Shown: positions 1 through 9,258 of the stretch, in pieces
Position numbering within the stretch: the first letter of the stretch is position 1
Layout: every line of letters begins with the position of its first letter
Assembly: GCA_022361175.1 (NCBI GenBank)
Contig: JAKSBN010000347.1
Span: 1-34,076, forward strand
From: Pseudomonadota bacterium
Lineage (GTDB): Bacteria; Myxococcota_A; UBA9160; UBA4427
DNA length: 34,076 nucleotides
Reading direction: 5' to 3'
The notes under the pieces: model-generated
What the model saw: only the letters and a program-made list of their open reading frames with translations
The model's database searches: none
What the model was told of the DNA's origin: nothing
Position numbers and translations under genes: made by a program

Positions 1-1822
1 CCTTCGTGTCCAGGCTGTCGTGGGACTCGAAGTGGGCGCGGACCCGTTCGCGCAGCGCCGCCACCGCGTGGGTGTCGAACCAGAGGTCACCGGGCGCGCG
101 CACCAGTCGCTGCTGTCGTTCGAGATGGGCCAGCAGGTCGCGCAGGTGGTTGTCGTCGATCCCGAGCGACTCGGCCCAATCGCGGAGGGAGGGCGGGTCC
201 AGTCCGGCCGCGGCGGCTTCACCGGCGATGCGCTCCACCAGCGCTTCGGTCTCCGCGTTCAGCACCGGGGCGTGGTCGGGCCGCCTGGCGAGCTGTTGCT
301 CGATCACCAGCTCTCCGGCGTCGGCCAATCGCCGCAGGGCGAAGCTCCCGATCTCGGCGGGAACGTTGTCGGGCAGCTGGCCTCGGAGTGTGCTCGTGGA
401 CATGCCCGGGCGCAGCGGCTCCGCGGCGTGGTAGGCGTCGAGGGCGACGAGAAGCGTCCGCTCGATCCGGGCCAGGGGCTCGACCGCGATCCACAGGCCA
501 CCGGTGGTGGCGGCCACGCCGGTCTGAACCAGCGCTTCCAGCTCGGACTCGAGCGCCGGACCCCGCAACCCGGTCTCGCGCCGAAGCGCCTCCTCGCTGC
601 AGCCGCCGAGTCCCGTGCGCTCGATCCGGGCCGCCAGGCCGAGCCCGGGCTTGCCCTCCCGGAGCCGCGCCAGCTCGGCCGCGAGCCCCGGGTGGGACCG
701 GCGCCGGCGCGGCGGGACGACGTCCAGCACGACGCCGCCACCCCAGGTGGCGCCGCCTTCCCGATCGCGGGCAAAGCCGCGCACGACGAAGCGATCGCCG
801 GGCAGGAGCGCCAAGGGCGGGCCGTCCACGTGGACCCGTGCGAACCCCGTGGTGTCCGGACGCAAGCGGTCGCGTCCGATGGGAGCGACGCGCGCGCGGC
901 GCTCGGAGGTGCTGGCCAGCAGCTCGACCGAGGTGGGGCCCGTCGCCTCGGGAGCGGCGGCCAGCCAGGTGATCTCGGCGTCGAAGGTCTGGGTCGGGGC
1001 GAGCGCATCGGGCTCGGTCAGCACCTCACCCCGGGAGAGTTCCGAGACCAGCACGCCCTGGAGATTGACCGCGCAGCGGTGGCCCGGCTCCACCCGCTCT
1101 TGGGACCGGCCGTGGTTCTGGAGTCCGCGCACCCGCACCCGCTCCCCGGACGGGATCCGTTCCAGTGCCGCGCCCACCGCCAGCGGCCCCCCTGTGAGCG
1201 TGCCCGTCACGACCGTGCCGAAGCCCTTCATCCCGAAGACCCGATCGATGCCGAGGCGCGCGGGTCCCGACCGCCGGGTGTGCGGGGCCGCGGACGCGAG
1301 GATCCCTCGCAAGGCGTCGCGCAGCACGTCCAGCCCGGCCCCGGTCGCACCGGAGACGGGTACGACCGGGGCGTCGGCCAGGGGCGTGGGCGCCAAGAGC
1401 TCCTGGATCTCCAACGTCGCCAGCTCGACCGTCTCGTCGTCGACGACGTCCAGCTTGGTGAGCGCCACGACGCCGCGCGTCGCGCCCAGCAGTCGGCAGA
1501 TCGCCACGTGCTCTCGGGTCTGGGGCATCACGCCTTCGTCGGCGGCCACCACCAGCAGCACCAGGTCGATGCCGGTGGCGCCCGCCACCATCGTCCGCAC
1601 CAGGCGCTCGTGGCCCGGCACGTCCACCACCGCCGCCCGGAGACCCTCGCCCAGCTCCAGCTCGGCGAAGCCCAGATCGATGGTGATGCCGCGCCGCTTC
1701 TCCTCCGGCAGCCGGTCGGTGTCGACTCCGGTCAGCGCGCGGATGAGCGTGGTCTTGCCGTGGTCGATGTGTCCCGCGGTCCCCAGGACCAGCGGAGGCG
1801 GCCCTGTCTCAGCGGGCGCCAA
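1..1822 (-). CDS. selB: Selenocysteine-specific translation elongation factor SelB (3' end cut by window edge)
   Basis: SelB is the GTPase that brings Sec-tRNA to UGA codons followed by a SECIS hairpin. About 607 residues are visible without a stop; the frame runs off the left edge, so roughly the last 30-50 residues (end of the winged-helix tail) are missing. Visible GTPase motifs: P-loop [13 protein letters not shown] (14-26), switch I segment [14 protein letters not shown] (40-53), DVPGH (67-71), TKLD (G4) and SGATGAG (G5). EF-Tu-like barrel domains follow ([14 protein letters not shown]), then a C-terminal winged-helix region ending [10 protein letters not shown], as in the SelB tail that binds SECIS RNA. 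The best start is a TTG at 1822-1820, inside the end of serS (14-bp overlap), giving 11 residues before the GTPase fold; no ATG or GTG fits. The coupling to serS and the presence of two UGA-containing genes in the window support the role. The start is the uncertain part. Confidence 0.93.
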   Translation of the reverse strand, partial: MAPAETGPPPLVLGTAGHIDHGKTTLIRALTGVDTDRLPEEKRRGITIDLGFAELELGEGLRAAVVDVPGHERLVRTMVAGATGIDLVLLVVAADEGVMPQTREHVAICRLLGATRGVVALTKLDVVDDETVELATLEIQELLAPTPLADAPVVPVSGATGAGLDVLRDALRGILASAAPHTRRSGPARLGIDRVFGMKGFGTVVTGTLTGGPLAVGAALERIPSGERVRVRGLQNHGRSQERVEPGHRCAVNLQGVLVSELSRGEVLTEPDALAPTQTFDAEITWLAAAPEATGPTSVELLASTSERRARVAPIGRDRLRPDTTGFARVHVDGPPLALLPGDRFVVRGFARDREGGATWGGGVVLDVVPPRRRRSHPGLAAELARLREGKPGLGLAARIERTGLGGCSEEALRRETGLRGPALESELEALVQTGVAATTGGLWIAVEPLARIERTLLVALDAYHAAEPLRPGMSTSTLRGQLPDNVPAEIGSFALRRLADAGELVIEQQLARRPDHAPVLNAETEALVERIAGEAAAAGLDPPSLRDWAESLGIDDNHLRDLLAHLERQQRLVRAPGDLWFDTHAVAALRERVRAHFESHDSLDTK

Positions 1823-3086
1823 GGACGTCGCGGCCCAGGTAGGACTGCAGGGCGGCGGGCACGCGAACCCTCCCGTCGGCCTGCTGGTGGTTCTCCAGCA
1901 GCGCCAGGATCGCCCGCGGTACCGCAACGGCGGTTCCGTTCAGCGTGTGCACCAGCTCGTTCTTCTTGGAGTCGGCGCGGCGGTAGCGGATGCGCAGGCG
2001 GCGCGCCTGGAAGTCGGTGGTGTTGGAGGCGCTCGTGACTTCGCCGTAGTCGCCGGCTTCTCCGCGTCCGGGCATCCAGGCTTCGATGTCGAACTTGCGG
2101 TACGCCGGCGCCCCCAGGTCTCCGCTCGCCACGTCGATCACGCGGTAGGGCAGCTCCAGCGCCTGGAAGATCTGCTCTTCGATCTCCAGGAGCTCCTCGT
2201 GCATGGCGTCGGATTGCTCGGGGGTGGTGAAAGCGAACATCTCGACCTTCGAGAACTGGTGCACCCGGTAGAGGCCCCGGCTCTCGCGCCCGTGCGAGCC
2301 GGCCTCGGTGCGGTAGCAGTGGGAGAGGCCGGCGACCCGCAGCGGCAGCTCGTCCTCGTCGAGGATGCTGTCCGCGCGCAGCCCCCCCAGCGTGATCTCG
2401 GCGGTTCCGATCAGACACAGGTCCGCTCCCTCGATGGAGTAGATCTGCGTCTCTTCGCCGCGCGGGTTGTAGCCGGTGCCGTCCAGGATCTCGGGCCGCG
2501 CCAGGTCGGGGGTGGTGTAGAGCCCGAAGCCGCGTTCGCGCACCACGTCGAGCGCGAAGCGTTGGAGCGCCAGCTCGAGCAGCACCGCCTCGTTCTTCAG
2601 GTAGTAGAACTTCTGGCCCGCCACCCGGGCCGCGCTTTCGAAATCGAGCAGGTCGAGCTTCTCGCCCAGGGCCAGGTGGTCGAGCGGCGCGAAATCGAAC
2701 GCCGGGGGCTTCCCCACCTCCTTCAGCACCCGGTAGTCGGCCTCGCCGCCGATGGGCACCTCGGGATGCAGGAAGTTGGGGAGCTGGCGCAGCGCCTCGT
2801 CCAGCACCTCTCGCGCCCCGCGCGCCCGCTCTTCCAGCTCGGCCACTTCTTCTTTCAGCCGCCGGCCGGCCTCCACGTGGGCGGCGCGGGCGTCGGGTGC
2901 AAGCTTGCCCTTGCCGACCTTCTGGTGCTCGTTGCGGCGCTGGTTGGCCTCGTTGAGCGCGGTCTGGGCCCGCGCCGAGGCCTCCTGGGCGGCCACCGCG
3001 GCGCCCACGTCGGCGCGCATGCCGCGGTCGCGGCAGCTCCTCTCGATGTCGTCCCGGCGCGTGGCGAGCGTGCGAGGGTCCAGCAT
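1809..3086 (-). CDS. serS: Seryl-tRNA synthetase
   Basis: 425 residues, the usual bacterial length. It charges tRNA-Ser and also tRNA-Sec, the first step of selenocysteine synthesis. The N-terminus ([17 protein letters not shown]...) and residues about 30-105, rich in Ala/Glu/Arg heptads, form the antiparallel coiled-coil arm that grips the long variable arm. Class II core motifs are clear: motif 2 around [22 protein letters not shown], and motif 3 region [17 protein letters not shown] followed by [12 protein letters not shown]. The start ATG at 3086 gives the standard N-terminus; the open frame continues upstream but that part reads as antisense noise over the next gene. It lies between a glutathione peroxidase gene (78 bp upstream, same strand) and selB (overlapping its 3' end), so a gpx-serS-selB transcript is likely. 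A functional link of SerRS to SelB in one operon is plausible because both serve Sec insertion. Confidence 0.97.
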   Translation of the reverse strand: MLDPRTLATRRDDIERSCRDRGMRADVGAAVAAQEASARAQTALNEANQRRNEHQKVGKGKLAPDARAAHVEAGRRLKEEVAELEERARGAREVLDEALRQLPNFLHPEVPIGGEADYRVLKEVGKPPAFDFAPLDHLALGEKLDLLDFESAARVAGQKFYYLKNEAVLLELALQRFALDVVRERGFGLYTTPDLARPEILDGTGYNPRGEETQIYSIEGADLCLIGTAEITLGGLRADSILDEDELPLRVAGLSHCYRTEAGSHGRESRGLYRVHQFSKVEMFAFTTPEQSDAMHEELLEIEEQIFQALELPYRVIDVASGDLGAPAYRKFDIEAWMPGRGEAGDYGEVTSASNTTDFQARRLRIRYRRADSKKNELVHTLNGTAVAVPRAILALLENHQQADGRVRVPAALQSYLGRDVLGAR

Positions 3087-3163
3087 GGCGGGCCAAGGGA
3101 AGCACAGGGCCGGCGTGGGGGCTAGACGCGGTGTCGCCCAGCGAGGAGTCTTGGGTCGGGCTC

Positions 3164-3793
3164 CTAGCCGCCCGAGGCCGCCGGCGGTTGCGACGGGCCG
3201 GCCCCGGCGCTCGCATCCAGCAGCCGCTCGAGCGCGCCGACCAGCTCCGGCGCATCGGGCTGGGTGCGAGGGGCGAAGCGCGCCACCACGCGACCCTCCC
3301 GGTCGACCAGGTACTTCTGGAAGTTCCACTCCACCGGGCCCCCGAGAGGCGCGGGCAGCGACGTCAGGTATTGGTAGACCGGATGAGCGGCCTCGCCGCG
3401 CACCGACACCTTCGAGAACATGGGGAAGTCGACGCCGTAGTTGGCGCGGCAGAAAGCGCCGATCTCGGCGTCCGTTCCCGGTTCCTGCCGGCCGAAGTCG
3501 TTGGACGGGAAGCCGAGCACCTGAAACCCGCGCTCCCGATAGCGTTCGTACAGCGACTGTAGGCCCTCGTACTGGGGCGTGTTCCCGCAGCGGCTGGCGG
3601 TGTTCACGATCAGCAGCACGTCGCCGCGGTAGCGGGAGAGGGACTCGCTCGGCCCCGCCAGCCGTTTGGCCTCGAACTGCAGGAGCGAGCGGTCGTCGCC
3701 GCCCAGCGCCGGCTGGGCGAGGAGCCCCAGCAGGGCGGCCGCGACGCCCAGCCGCCACAGCCTCGTGGTCTCGATTCGCACGCGTCGCTGCAT
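3164..3793 (-). CDS. Exported glutathione peroxidase-family thiol peroxidase (Cys form)
   Basis: 209 residues. An N-terminal signal peptide (basic RRVRIETTRLWR, hydrophobic LGVAAALLGLLA, likely cut after PALG at about 31) points to the periplasm. The GPx fold shows NTASRCGNT with peroxidatic Cys69 where selenoenzymes have Sec, then FGRQEPG with catalytic Gln103, and EWNFQKYLVDREG carrying the Trp and Asn of the tetrad. Cys115 (AFCRANYGVDFP) aligns with the resolving Cys of thioredoxin-dependent GPx proteins, so thioredoxin-type reduction is more likely than glutathione. The family Cys of FPCN is Ser here. The ATG at 3793 is preceded by GGGAGGG at a good distance; the open frame extends further up but without signal-peptide logic. 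It is the first gene of a probable gpx-serS-selB unit and diverges from the dehydrogenase lipoprotein gene. Confidence 0.9.
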   Translation of the reverse strand: MQRRVRIETTRLWRLGVAAALLGLLAQPALGGDDRSLLQFEAKRLAGPSESLSRYRGDVLLIVNTASRCGNTPQYEGLQSLYERYRERGFQVLGFPSNDFGRQEPGTDAEIGAFCRANYGVDFPMFSKVSVRGEAAHPVYQYLTSLPAPLGGPVEWNFQKYLVDREGRVVARFAPRTQPDAPELVGALERLLDASAGAGPSQPPAASGG

Positions 3794-3961
3794 CGGATCG
3801 GCCCTCCCTGGCGCTCTCGCCGCGAGGGAGCGTGCCACGATTCGATGCCGGGCGCCCGCGCTGGCCCGGTAGGGCCGCCGCCCGCGGGCGACGGCGCTAA
3901 TGTGATCGGGCACACCTCGCCCCGGCCTCCCCGAGACGTAAATATAGGAGGGGGTGGGGGG

Positions 3962-6235
3962 ATGGATGCAGCCTGGGAAGATCACCCAGGAGTTGGCCCG
4001 GAGCTCTCACTCGTGCAGCGCAGTCTTTCTCACCGCAGTCTCGTTTCCACACCCAAGCGCCCGCGGCGGGCGCTGGCGGCCCTCCTGGCCCTCGCCCTCG
4101 CCTGCGGCGGCGGCTCCGGCGGCAGCAGCGACGACGACGGGCCCCCGCCCGACACGGGCCCCTTCGGTCTGGAGGTGCGGGTTCCGGTGGCGCCCCTCGC
4201 GTTCCCGTTGACCCTGCCCGATCCGGGCACGTACAGCCCGGTCGACGCGTTTCCGTCCCTCGACTTCGCGTCTCCCGTCTTCCTGACGTCCGCCCGCGAC
4301 GGCAGCAACCGCCTCTTCGTGGTCGAGCAGGGGGGCGTCATCCGCCTCTTCGACAACGACCCGGCCACCACCACCACCGAGATCTTCCTGGACATCAGCG
4401 ACCGGGTGCCGTCGCCGGGCACCGAGGCCGGGCTGCTCGGGCTGGCCTTCCACCCCAACTATCCCACCTCGCCGTGGTTCTACGTCTACTACTCCGTGGA
4501 CGACGACGGTCCGCGCCGAACCCGCATCTCGCGGTTTCGCGTCTCGGCGGACCCGGACCGCGCCGACGCGGGCTCGGAGGACGTGCTGCTCGAGATTCCG
4601 CAGCCCTCCTGCTGCTCGAACCACAACGGCGGCATGCTGGCGTTCGGGCCCGACGGCATGCTCTACGCCTCGGTGGGCGACGGCGGCCAGGCCCCCGGCT
4701 CCGCCGACCACGGCCAGGATCCCTCCAACCTGCTGGGCGCGATCCTGCGGCTCGAGGACGACGGCGACATTCCGGCCGACAACCCCTTCGTGGGCATGCC
4801 GGGCATGCGCGGCGAAATCTGGGCCTACGGCTTTCGCAACCCCTGGCGCATGAGTTTCGATCGCGAGGAGGGGACGCTCTTCGTCGGCGACGTGGGCCAG
4901 TCCGACGTCGAGGAGATCGACATCGTGACCCGGGGCGGCAACTACGGCTGGGGGGTCTACGAGGGAGACCGGCCCTTCCACAACCCGGGCAACCTGCCGC
5001 CGTCGGCCTTCGACGGCCCCATCCACACCTACACCCACGCCGAAGGCCAGTCGGTGACCGGGGGCTACGTCTACCGCGGCTCGAACCTGCCGGGCCTGAT
5101 CGGGGCCTACGTGTACGGGGACTTCGGCAACAACGCGCCCATCTGGGCGTTGCGCGTCGAAAACGGCGTCCGCATCTCGAATACGCTCCTCGCCAACGTC
5201 AACCGCGGGGCGGCGTTCGGCGAAGACGCCGCCGGCGAGCTCTACCTGGTCGGCATCTTCGGGACCATCACGCGCCTGGTCGAGAACGGCGGTGGGGGCG
5301 ACCCGGGCCTACCCGAGCTGCTGTCGGAAACGGGGCTCTTCGCGGACACCGCCGCGTTCGAGCCGGCACCGGGCCTGATCGAGTACGAAGTCAACGCACC
5401 GCTCTGGTCGGACAACGCGCGCAAGCGGCGCTTCCTCGCGCTGCCCGGGACGCAGCGCATCGGGTTCCGCAGCAGCGATGCGTGGACGTTCCCGGTCGGC
5501 ACGGCGCTGGTGAAGCACTTCGAGCTGGAGACGGCGCCGGGCGAGTTCGCGCGCCTCGAGACGCGCGTCTTCTTCCGGCACACGGGGGGCTGGCAGGGGT
5601 ACACCTACCGCTGGAACGAGGACGAGACCGACGCGGTGCTGCTGGACGAGGCGGAAGACGAGGAGTTCACCGTCCAGGACCCGGACGCCCCGGGCGGCGA
5701 GCGCCAGCAGGTGTGGCACTACCCGAGCCGCACCCAGTGTCTCGCGTGCCACACCAGCGAGGCGGGACGCGTGCTCGGCGTGCGGACCGGCCAGCTGAAC
5801 CGCGACTTCGCCTATCCGGTGATCGTCGACAATCAGCTGCGCGCTTGGAACCACATCGAGCTCTTCGACCGCAACTTGTCCCGGCCGAACAACTATCCTG
5901 CCTACTCCGACCCGGCGGACGCGACCGCATCGCTGGCCGGGCGCGCCCGCTCCTACCTGGCCGCCAACTGCGCCATGTGCCACCAGCCCGGAGGCGGCAC
6001 GCCGGTGGACATGGACCTGCGCTTCGAGACCTCGCGTTTCAACCTGCGCGCGATCGACGTGCCCGCGGCCAGCGGCGGCGGGCCCCGGATCGATCCCGGC
6101 GACGCGGCGGGGAGCGTGCTCTACCAGCGCATGAACGCCACCGACAGCGATCGGATGCCGCCGCTCGCCACCGACCTGGTCGACGAGGTCGGGACCACCG
6201 CCGTGGGCGCTTGGATCGACGCGGGCGCCAACTAG
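3962..6235 (+). CDS. Lipoprotein: PQQ-dependent sugar dehydrogenase-like domain fused to a di-heme cytochrome c-like domain
   Basis: 757 residues. After a long N-terminal lead comes a lipoprotein signal (KRPRR, then ALAALLALALAC with lipid Cys48) and a Gly/Ser/Asp-rich linker. Residues about 65-440 match the soluble glucose/sorbosone dehydrogenase beta-propeller (for example GLLGLAFHPNY, CCSNHNGGMLAFGPDGMLYASVGDGG, GEIWAYGFRNPWRMSFD, GDVGQSDVEEID, GGNYGWGVYEG). Residues about 445-757 resemble the TIGR03806 (HNE_0200-type) family and hold two heme c sites, CLACH (593-597) and CAMCH (670-674), plus a possible Met ligand in RMPPLA. The fusion would pass electrons from PQQ directly to heme, outside the cytoplasm. 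The ATG at 3962 has AGGAGGG 9 bases upstream; a GTG at 4013 would give a more normal signal-peptide length. The substrate cannot be told from sequence. Confidence 0.88.
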   Translation: MDAAWEDHPGVGPELSLVQRSLSHRSLVSTPKRPRRALAALLALALACGGGSGGSSDDDGPPPDTGPFGLEVRVPVAPLAFPLTLPDPGTYSPVDAFPSLDFASPVFLTSARDGSNRLFVVEQGGVIRLFDNDPATTTTEIFLDISDRVPSPGTEAGLLGLAFHPNYPTSPWFYVYYSVDDDGPRRTRISRFRVSADPDRADAGSEDVLLEIPQPSCCSNHNGGMLAFGPDGMLYASVGDGGQAPGSADHGQDPSNLLGAILRLEDDGDIPADNPFVGMPGMRGEIWAYGFRNPWRMSFDREEGTLFVGDVGQSDVEEIDIVTRGGNYGWGVYEGDRPFHNPGNLPPSAFDGPIHTYTHAEGQSVTGGYVYRGSNLPGLIGAYVYGDFGNNAPIWALRVENGVRISNTLLANVNRGAAFGEDAAGELYLVGIFGTITRLVENGGGGDPGLPELLSETGLFADTAAFEPAPGLIEYEVNAPLWSDNARKRRFLALPGTQRIGFRSSDAWTFPVGTALVKHFELETAPGEFARLETRVFFRHTGGWQGYTYRWNEDETDAVLLDEAEDEEFTVQDPDAPGGERQQVWHYPSRTQCLACHTSEAGRVLGVRTGQLNRDFAYPVIVDNQLRAWNHIELFDRNLSRPNNYPAYSDPADATASLAGRARSYLAANCAMCHQPGGGTPVDMDLRFETSRFNLRAIDVPAASGGGPRIDPGDAAGSVLYQRMNATDSDRMPPLATDLVDEVGTTAVGAWIDAGAN

Positions 6236-6289
6236 CGCCTCGCGTTGGCCTGAGGCGACCGTTCCTCCGCTCGACGCGGCGGCGCGGAG

Positions 6290-9001
6290 ATGGCTACCGT
6301 GCGGCTGGGCCCTGCCGCGGCGACGGCACTCGTCGCAAGGGCGGGCCGGGGCGGGGTGCGCGTGGCGGACCGGATCGACGTTCGCGTGGGAAGAGGGCTG
6401 GCCGCCGGCACGCGCTGGGTGCTCGCCCGGGCGCGCTTCGTGGTGGCGGGGACGCTCCTCGTCACGGTGTTCCTGGGCATCTACACCGCCCGCAACCTCG
6501 GGGTCAACTCCGACAACGTCGAGCTCATCTCGCCCGAGCTGCCCTTCCGCAAGATTCGCGACGCCTACGCCCGCCAGTTTCCCATTCTCAGCAACTCGCT
6601 CCTGGTGGTGATCGACGCCGAGACCCCGGAGCTGGCGCGCGACGCCGCTGCGCGCCTGGCCGCCCGGCTGGGGGCCGAGACGGACCGCTTCACGGAGGTG
6701 ACGATCCCCGGCGCGGGCCCGTTCTTCGAGCGCCACGCGCTCCTGTATCGGGACGTCGACGAGGTGGAGGCCTTCGCGCTGGAGCTGACGCGCCTCCAGC
6801 CCGTGATCGGGTCGCTCGAGGCCGAGCCCACGCTCTCGAATCTCGCCGCTCTGATGCGGCAGGCCCTGCCGCAGCTGTCGGACGGCCAGGATCCGGCCCG
6901 CGTCCAACCGGTCATCGATCGCGTGCGTCAGGCCGCCGTGGCCGTGGTGGAGGAGTATCCCGTCTTCGTCTCGTGGGAGGAGATCTTCCTCCAGGGCTCG
7001 GCGATCGAGACGGCGCGACGACGGGTGGTGTTGGCGGAGCCCGTGCTCGAGTTCGGCGCCCTGCTGCCGGCGGGCCCCGCGCTGGCGCGCATCCGGGCGG
7101 CGGTGGCGGAGCTCGGGCTGGATTCCGACACCGGCGTCCGCGTCCGCGTGACGGGGAATCCGGCGCTCAACCACGAGGAGATGGTCGGCCTCTTCTACGA
7201 CATCGCCGGGGCCGGCGTCTTCTGCTTTCTGCTGGTGGCCGCCATCCTCTACCGCGCCCTGCGCTCGCTGCGGATCGCCGCCGCCGCCGTGGTGACGCTC
7301 TTGGTGGGGCTGGTGCAGACGGCGGCCTTCGCGACGGCCGTCGTGGGCCACTTGAACCTGATCTCGATCGCCTTCGCGGTGCTGTTCATCGGCCTGGGGG
7401 TCGACTTCGCCATCCATCTGGGGATGCACTACGCCGAACGGCGTCGCGACGGCGACGAGCACGAACCCGCTCTCGTCGGCGCGGTCTCGGACGTGGGGGC
7501 ATCGCTCCTCCTGTGCGCCGTCACCACGGCGGTGGGCTTTCTGGTCTTCGTGCCCACGGACTACCTGGGCGTGGCCGAGCTGGGGCTGATCGCGGGCATG
7601 GGCATGCCGATCATCTTCGGCCTCACGCTCACCTTCTTCCCGGCGCTGCTCTCGACCGCGCTGCGCCCGGACGGGATCGATCCGAACCTGCCCCTGACGT
7701 TTCGGCGCCATCCCGGCGCGTGGGTCGCGCGACACGCGCGCACGGTCTTGGGGGCGGCCCTCGGCCTGGGGGCGGGCGCGCTGCTCTTCGCCCCCGACCT
7801 GCGCTTCGACTCCAACGTGGTGGACATGCGAAATCCCGAGACCGAGTCGGTGCAGGCGTTCAACGATCTCTTGGCCGCACGCGGCGTGAATTCGCCCTGG
7901 TACGTCAGCGTGGTGGCGCCGAGTCTGGAGGAGGCGGATCGGTTGGCGCGGCGGCTGGAGACGCTGCCCGGCGTCGAGCGCACCATCACGCTCTCCTCCT
8001 ACGTGCCCGGCGACCAGGAGGAGAAGCGCGAGATCCTGGCGGACGCGGCCTTCCTGCTCGACACGGGGGGCGGGCCGGGCACGCCACCGTGGCCCGGCGC
8101 CAGCGTGGAAGAGCAGCTCGAGGCCCTGCGGGCGCTGCGCGACGCGGCTCGCGTGGCCGCGTACTCCGAGGGGGTGCTGGCGACCAGCCTGAGCGCGCTC
8201 GGCGCGGATCTGGACCGGCTGCTGTCGCGGATCGAGGAGGGGCAGGAACCGGAGGAGGCGCTCGCCCGGCTGGAGGAGACGCTTCTCGGCGGTTTTCCCG
8301 CGCAGGTGACTCGGCTGCGACGGGCGCTCGAGCCGGACGTCGTTACCCGCGAAACGCTGCCGCCGGACCTCACCCGGCGCATGCTGTCGGGCTCCGGTGC
8401 CGCGCGCATCCAGGTGTTCCCGCGCGAACGCCTCGATCGCGGGGACGCGCTCGAGGCGTTCGTGGGCGAGGTGCGCGCGGTGGAGCCCACTGCGACGGGC
8501 ATGGCCGTGGACATCGTCGAGTTCGGGCGCACCACGGCGGACTCGTTGGTGCAGGCGCTCGTGTCCGCCGTCGTCGTGATCACCGCGCTGCTGCTGCTGA
8601 TCTGGCGCCGCGTTTTCGAGGCCGGTCTGGTGCTGCTGCCCCTGATGTTGGCCGCGGCGCTCACCGGCGCCAGCATGGTGGCGCTGGGGCTGCCCTTCAA
8701 CTTCGCCAACGTGATCGTGCTGCCGCTGCTGCTGGGAATCGGCGTGGACAGCGGGATCCACCTGGTGCAGCGCGCGCGCGATGCCGCGCCCTCGCCGAAC
8801 GAGCTGCTGGGGGACACGACGGCCCGCGCCGTCTTCTACAGCGCCATCACCACCGTGGCCAGCTTCGGGAGCCTGGCCTTCTCCTCCCACCGCGGCGTCG
8901 CCAGCCTGGGCGTCCTGCTGGTGATCGGCATCGCCTTCACCGTCCTCGGCAACCTCATCGTCCTCCCCGCCGCCCTCACCCTCCGCAACCCCAAGTCCTA
9001 A
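6290..9001 (+). CDS. hpnN: HpnN, hopanoid RND (MMPL) transporter
   Basis: 903 residues, the size of HpnN, which moves hopanoids from inner to outer membrane. It shows the two-fold RND layout: TM1 near 43-65 (FVVAGTLLVTVFLGIYTA), a long periplasmic loop starting NSDNVELISPELPFRK, a block of TMs around 305-460 with the GLGVDFAIHLGMHYAERR segment, a second TM near 485-505, a second loop and a final TM block with LPFNFANVIVLPLLLGIGVDSGIHLVQRAR. Several stretches are typical of HpnN rather than generic MMPL: GPFFERHALLYRD, LPGVERTITLSSYVPGDQEEKR, ETLPPDLTRRML. The ATG at 6290 has only a poor ribosome site; a GTG at 6362 in frame is a reasonable alternative and would remove 24 residues. It stands 54 bases after the lipoprotein gene. 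No other hopanoid gene is visible in the window. Confidence 0.86.
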   Translation: MATVRLGPAAATALVARAGRGGVRVADRIDVRVGRGLAAGTRWVLARARFVVAGTLLVTVFLGIYTARNLGVNSDNVELISPELPFRKIRDAYARQFPILSNSLLVVIDAETPELARDAAARLAARLGAETDRFTEVTIPGAGPFFERHALLYRDVDEVEAFALELTRLQPVIGSLEAEPTLSNLAALMRQALPQLSDGQDPARVQPVIDRVRQAAVAVVEEYPVFVSWEEIFLQGSAIETARRRVVLAEPVLEFGALLPAGPALARIRAAVAELGLDSDTGVRVRVTGNPALNHEEMVGLFYDIAGAGVFCFLLVAAILYRALRSLRIAAAAVVTLLVGLVQTAAFATAVVGHLNLISIAFAVLFIGLGVDFAIHLGMHYAERRRDGDEHEPALVGAVSDVGASLLLCAVTTAVGFLVFVPTDYLGVAELGLIAGMGMPIIFGLTLTFFPALLSTALRPDGIDPNLPLTFRRHPGAWVARHARTVLGAALGLGAGALLFAPDLRFDSNVVDMRNPETESVQAFNDLLAARGVNSPWYVSVVAPSLEEADRLARRLETLPGVERTITLSSYVPGDQEEKREILADAAFLLDTGGGPGTPPWPGASVEEQLEALRALRDAARVAAYSEGVLATSLSALGADLDRLLSRIEEGQEPEEALARLEETLLGGFPAQVTRLRRALEPDVVTRETLPPDLTRRMLSGSGAARIQVFPRERLDRGDALEAFVGEVRAVEPTATGMAVDIVEFGRTTADSLVQALVSAVVVITALLLLIWRRVFEAGLVLLPLMLAAALTGASMVALGLPFNFANVIVLPLLLGIGVDSGIHLVQRARDAAPSPNELLGDTTARAVFYSAITTVASFGSLAFSSHRGVASLGVLLVIGIAFTVLGNLIVLPAALTLRNPKS

Positions 9002-9058
9002 CCCCAAATCCCCCCTCGGCCGTGCCGCCCGTGCCCCACCCGAACCTGCACCGCACAA

Positions 9059-9203
9059 GCGGGGGCGGCGAGGGCAGCTCCGGCGAAATCAAGCGCAGCC
9101 CCACCAACCCCGACCGCAGCAAAATCTCCGCCAGACTCCGGGCCCCAATCGAGCCTCCGCCACCACGCGAGCCATTCGCCGGAGCTGCCCTCGCCGCCCC
9201 CGC
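9059..9203. repeat. Inverted-repeat element, copy A (145 bp, perfect 29-bp terminal inverted repeats)
   Basis: The left end 9059-9087 begins GCGGGGGCGGCGAGGG and ends CCGGCGAA; the right end 9175-9203 is its exact reverse complement over 29 bases. The 87-base interior contains no credible gene. The same layout and much of the interior (for example ATCAAGCGCAGCCC just after the left end, ACGCGAGCCATTCGCC at the right) recur at 32307-32452, and the right end alone recurs inverted at 31421-31473. Copy A lies between the converging hpnN and LLM genes. Small size, terminal inverted repeats and several copies suggest a MITE-like or REP/BIME-like element; the transcript could also fold into a long hairpin and act as a two-way terminator. 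Confidence 0.9.
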
Positions 9204-9258
9204 TGACGACCGAGCTCCCCGTTCGCAAAGCCACAACCACAAAGACAAAACCGCGAAG

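Noticed and set aside
20..2038. Long plus-strand open frame of 672 codons opposite selB
   Set aside because: It mirrors the codon positions of selB and serS; composition is biased by GC third positions and no family pattern is seen.
5309..9058. Long minus-strand frame of 1249 codons
   Set aside because: Antisense shadow of hpnN and the lipoprotein, low-complexity Arg/Gly/His/Gln sequence without a recognisable domain.
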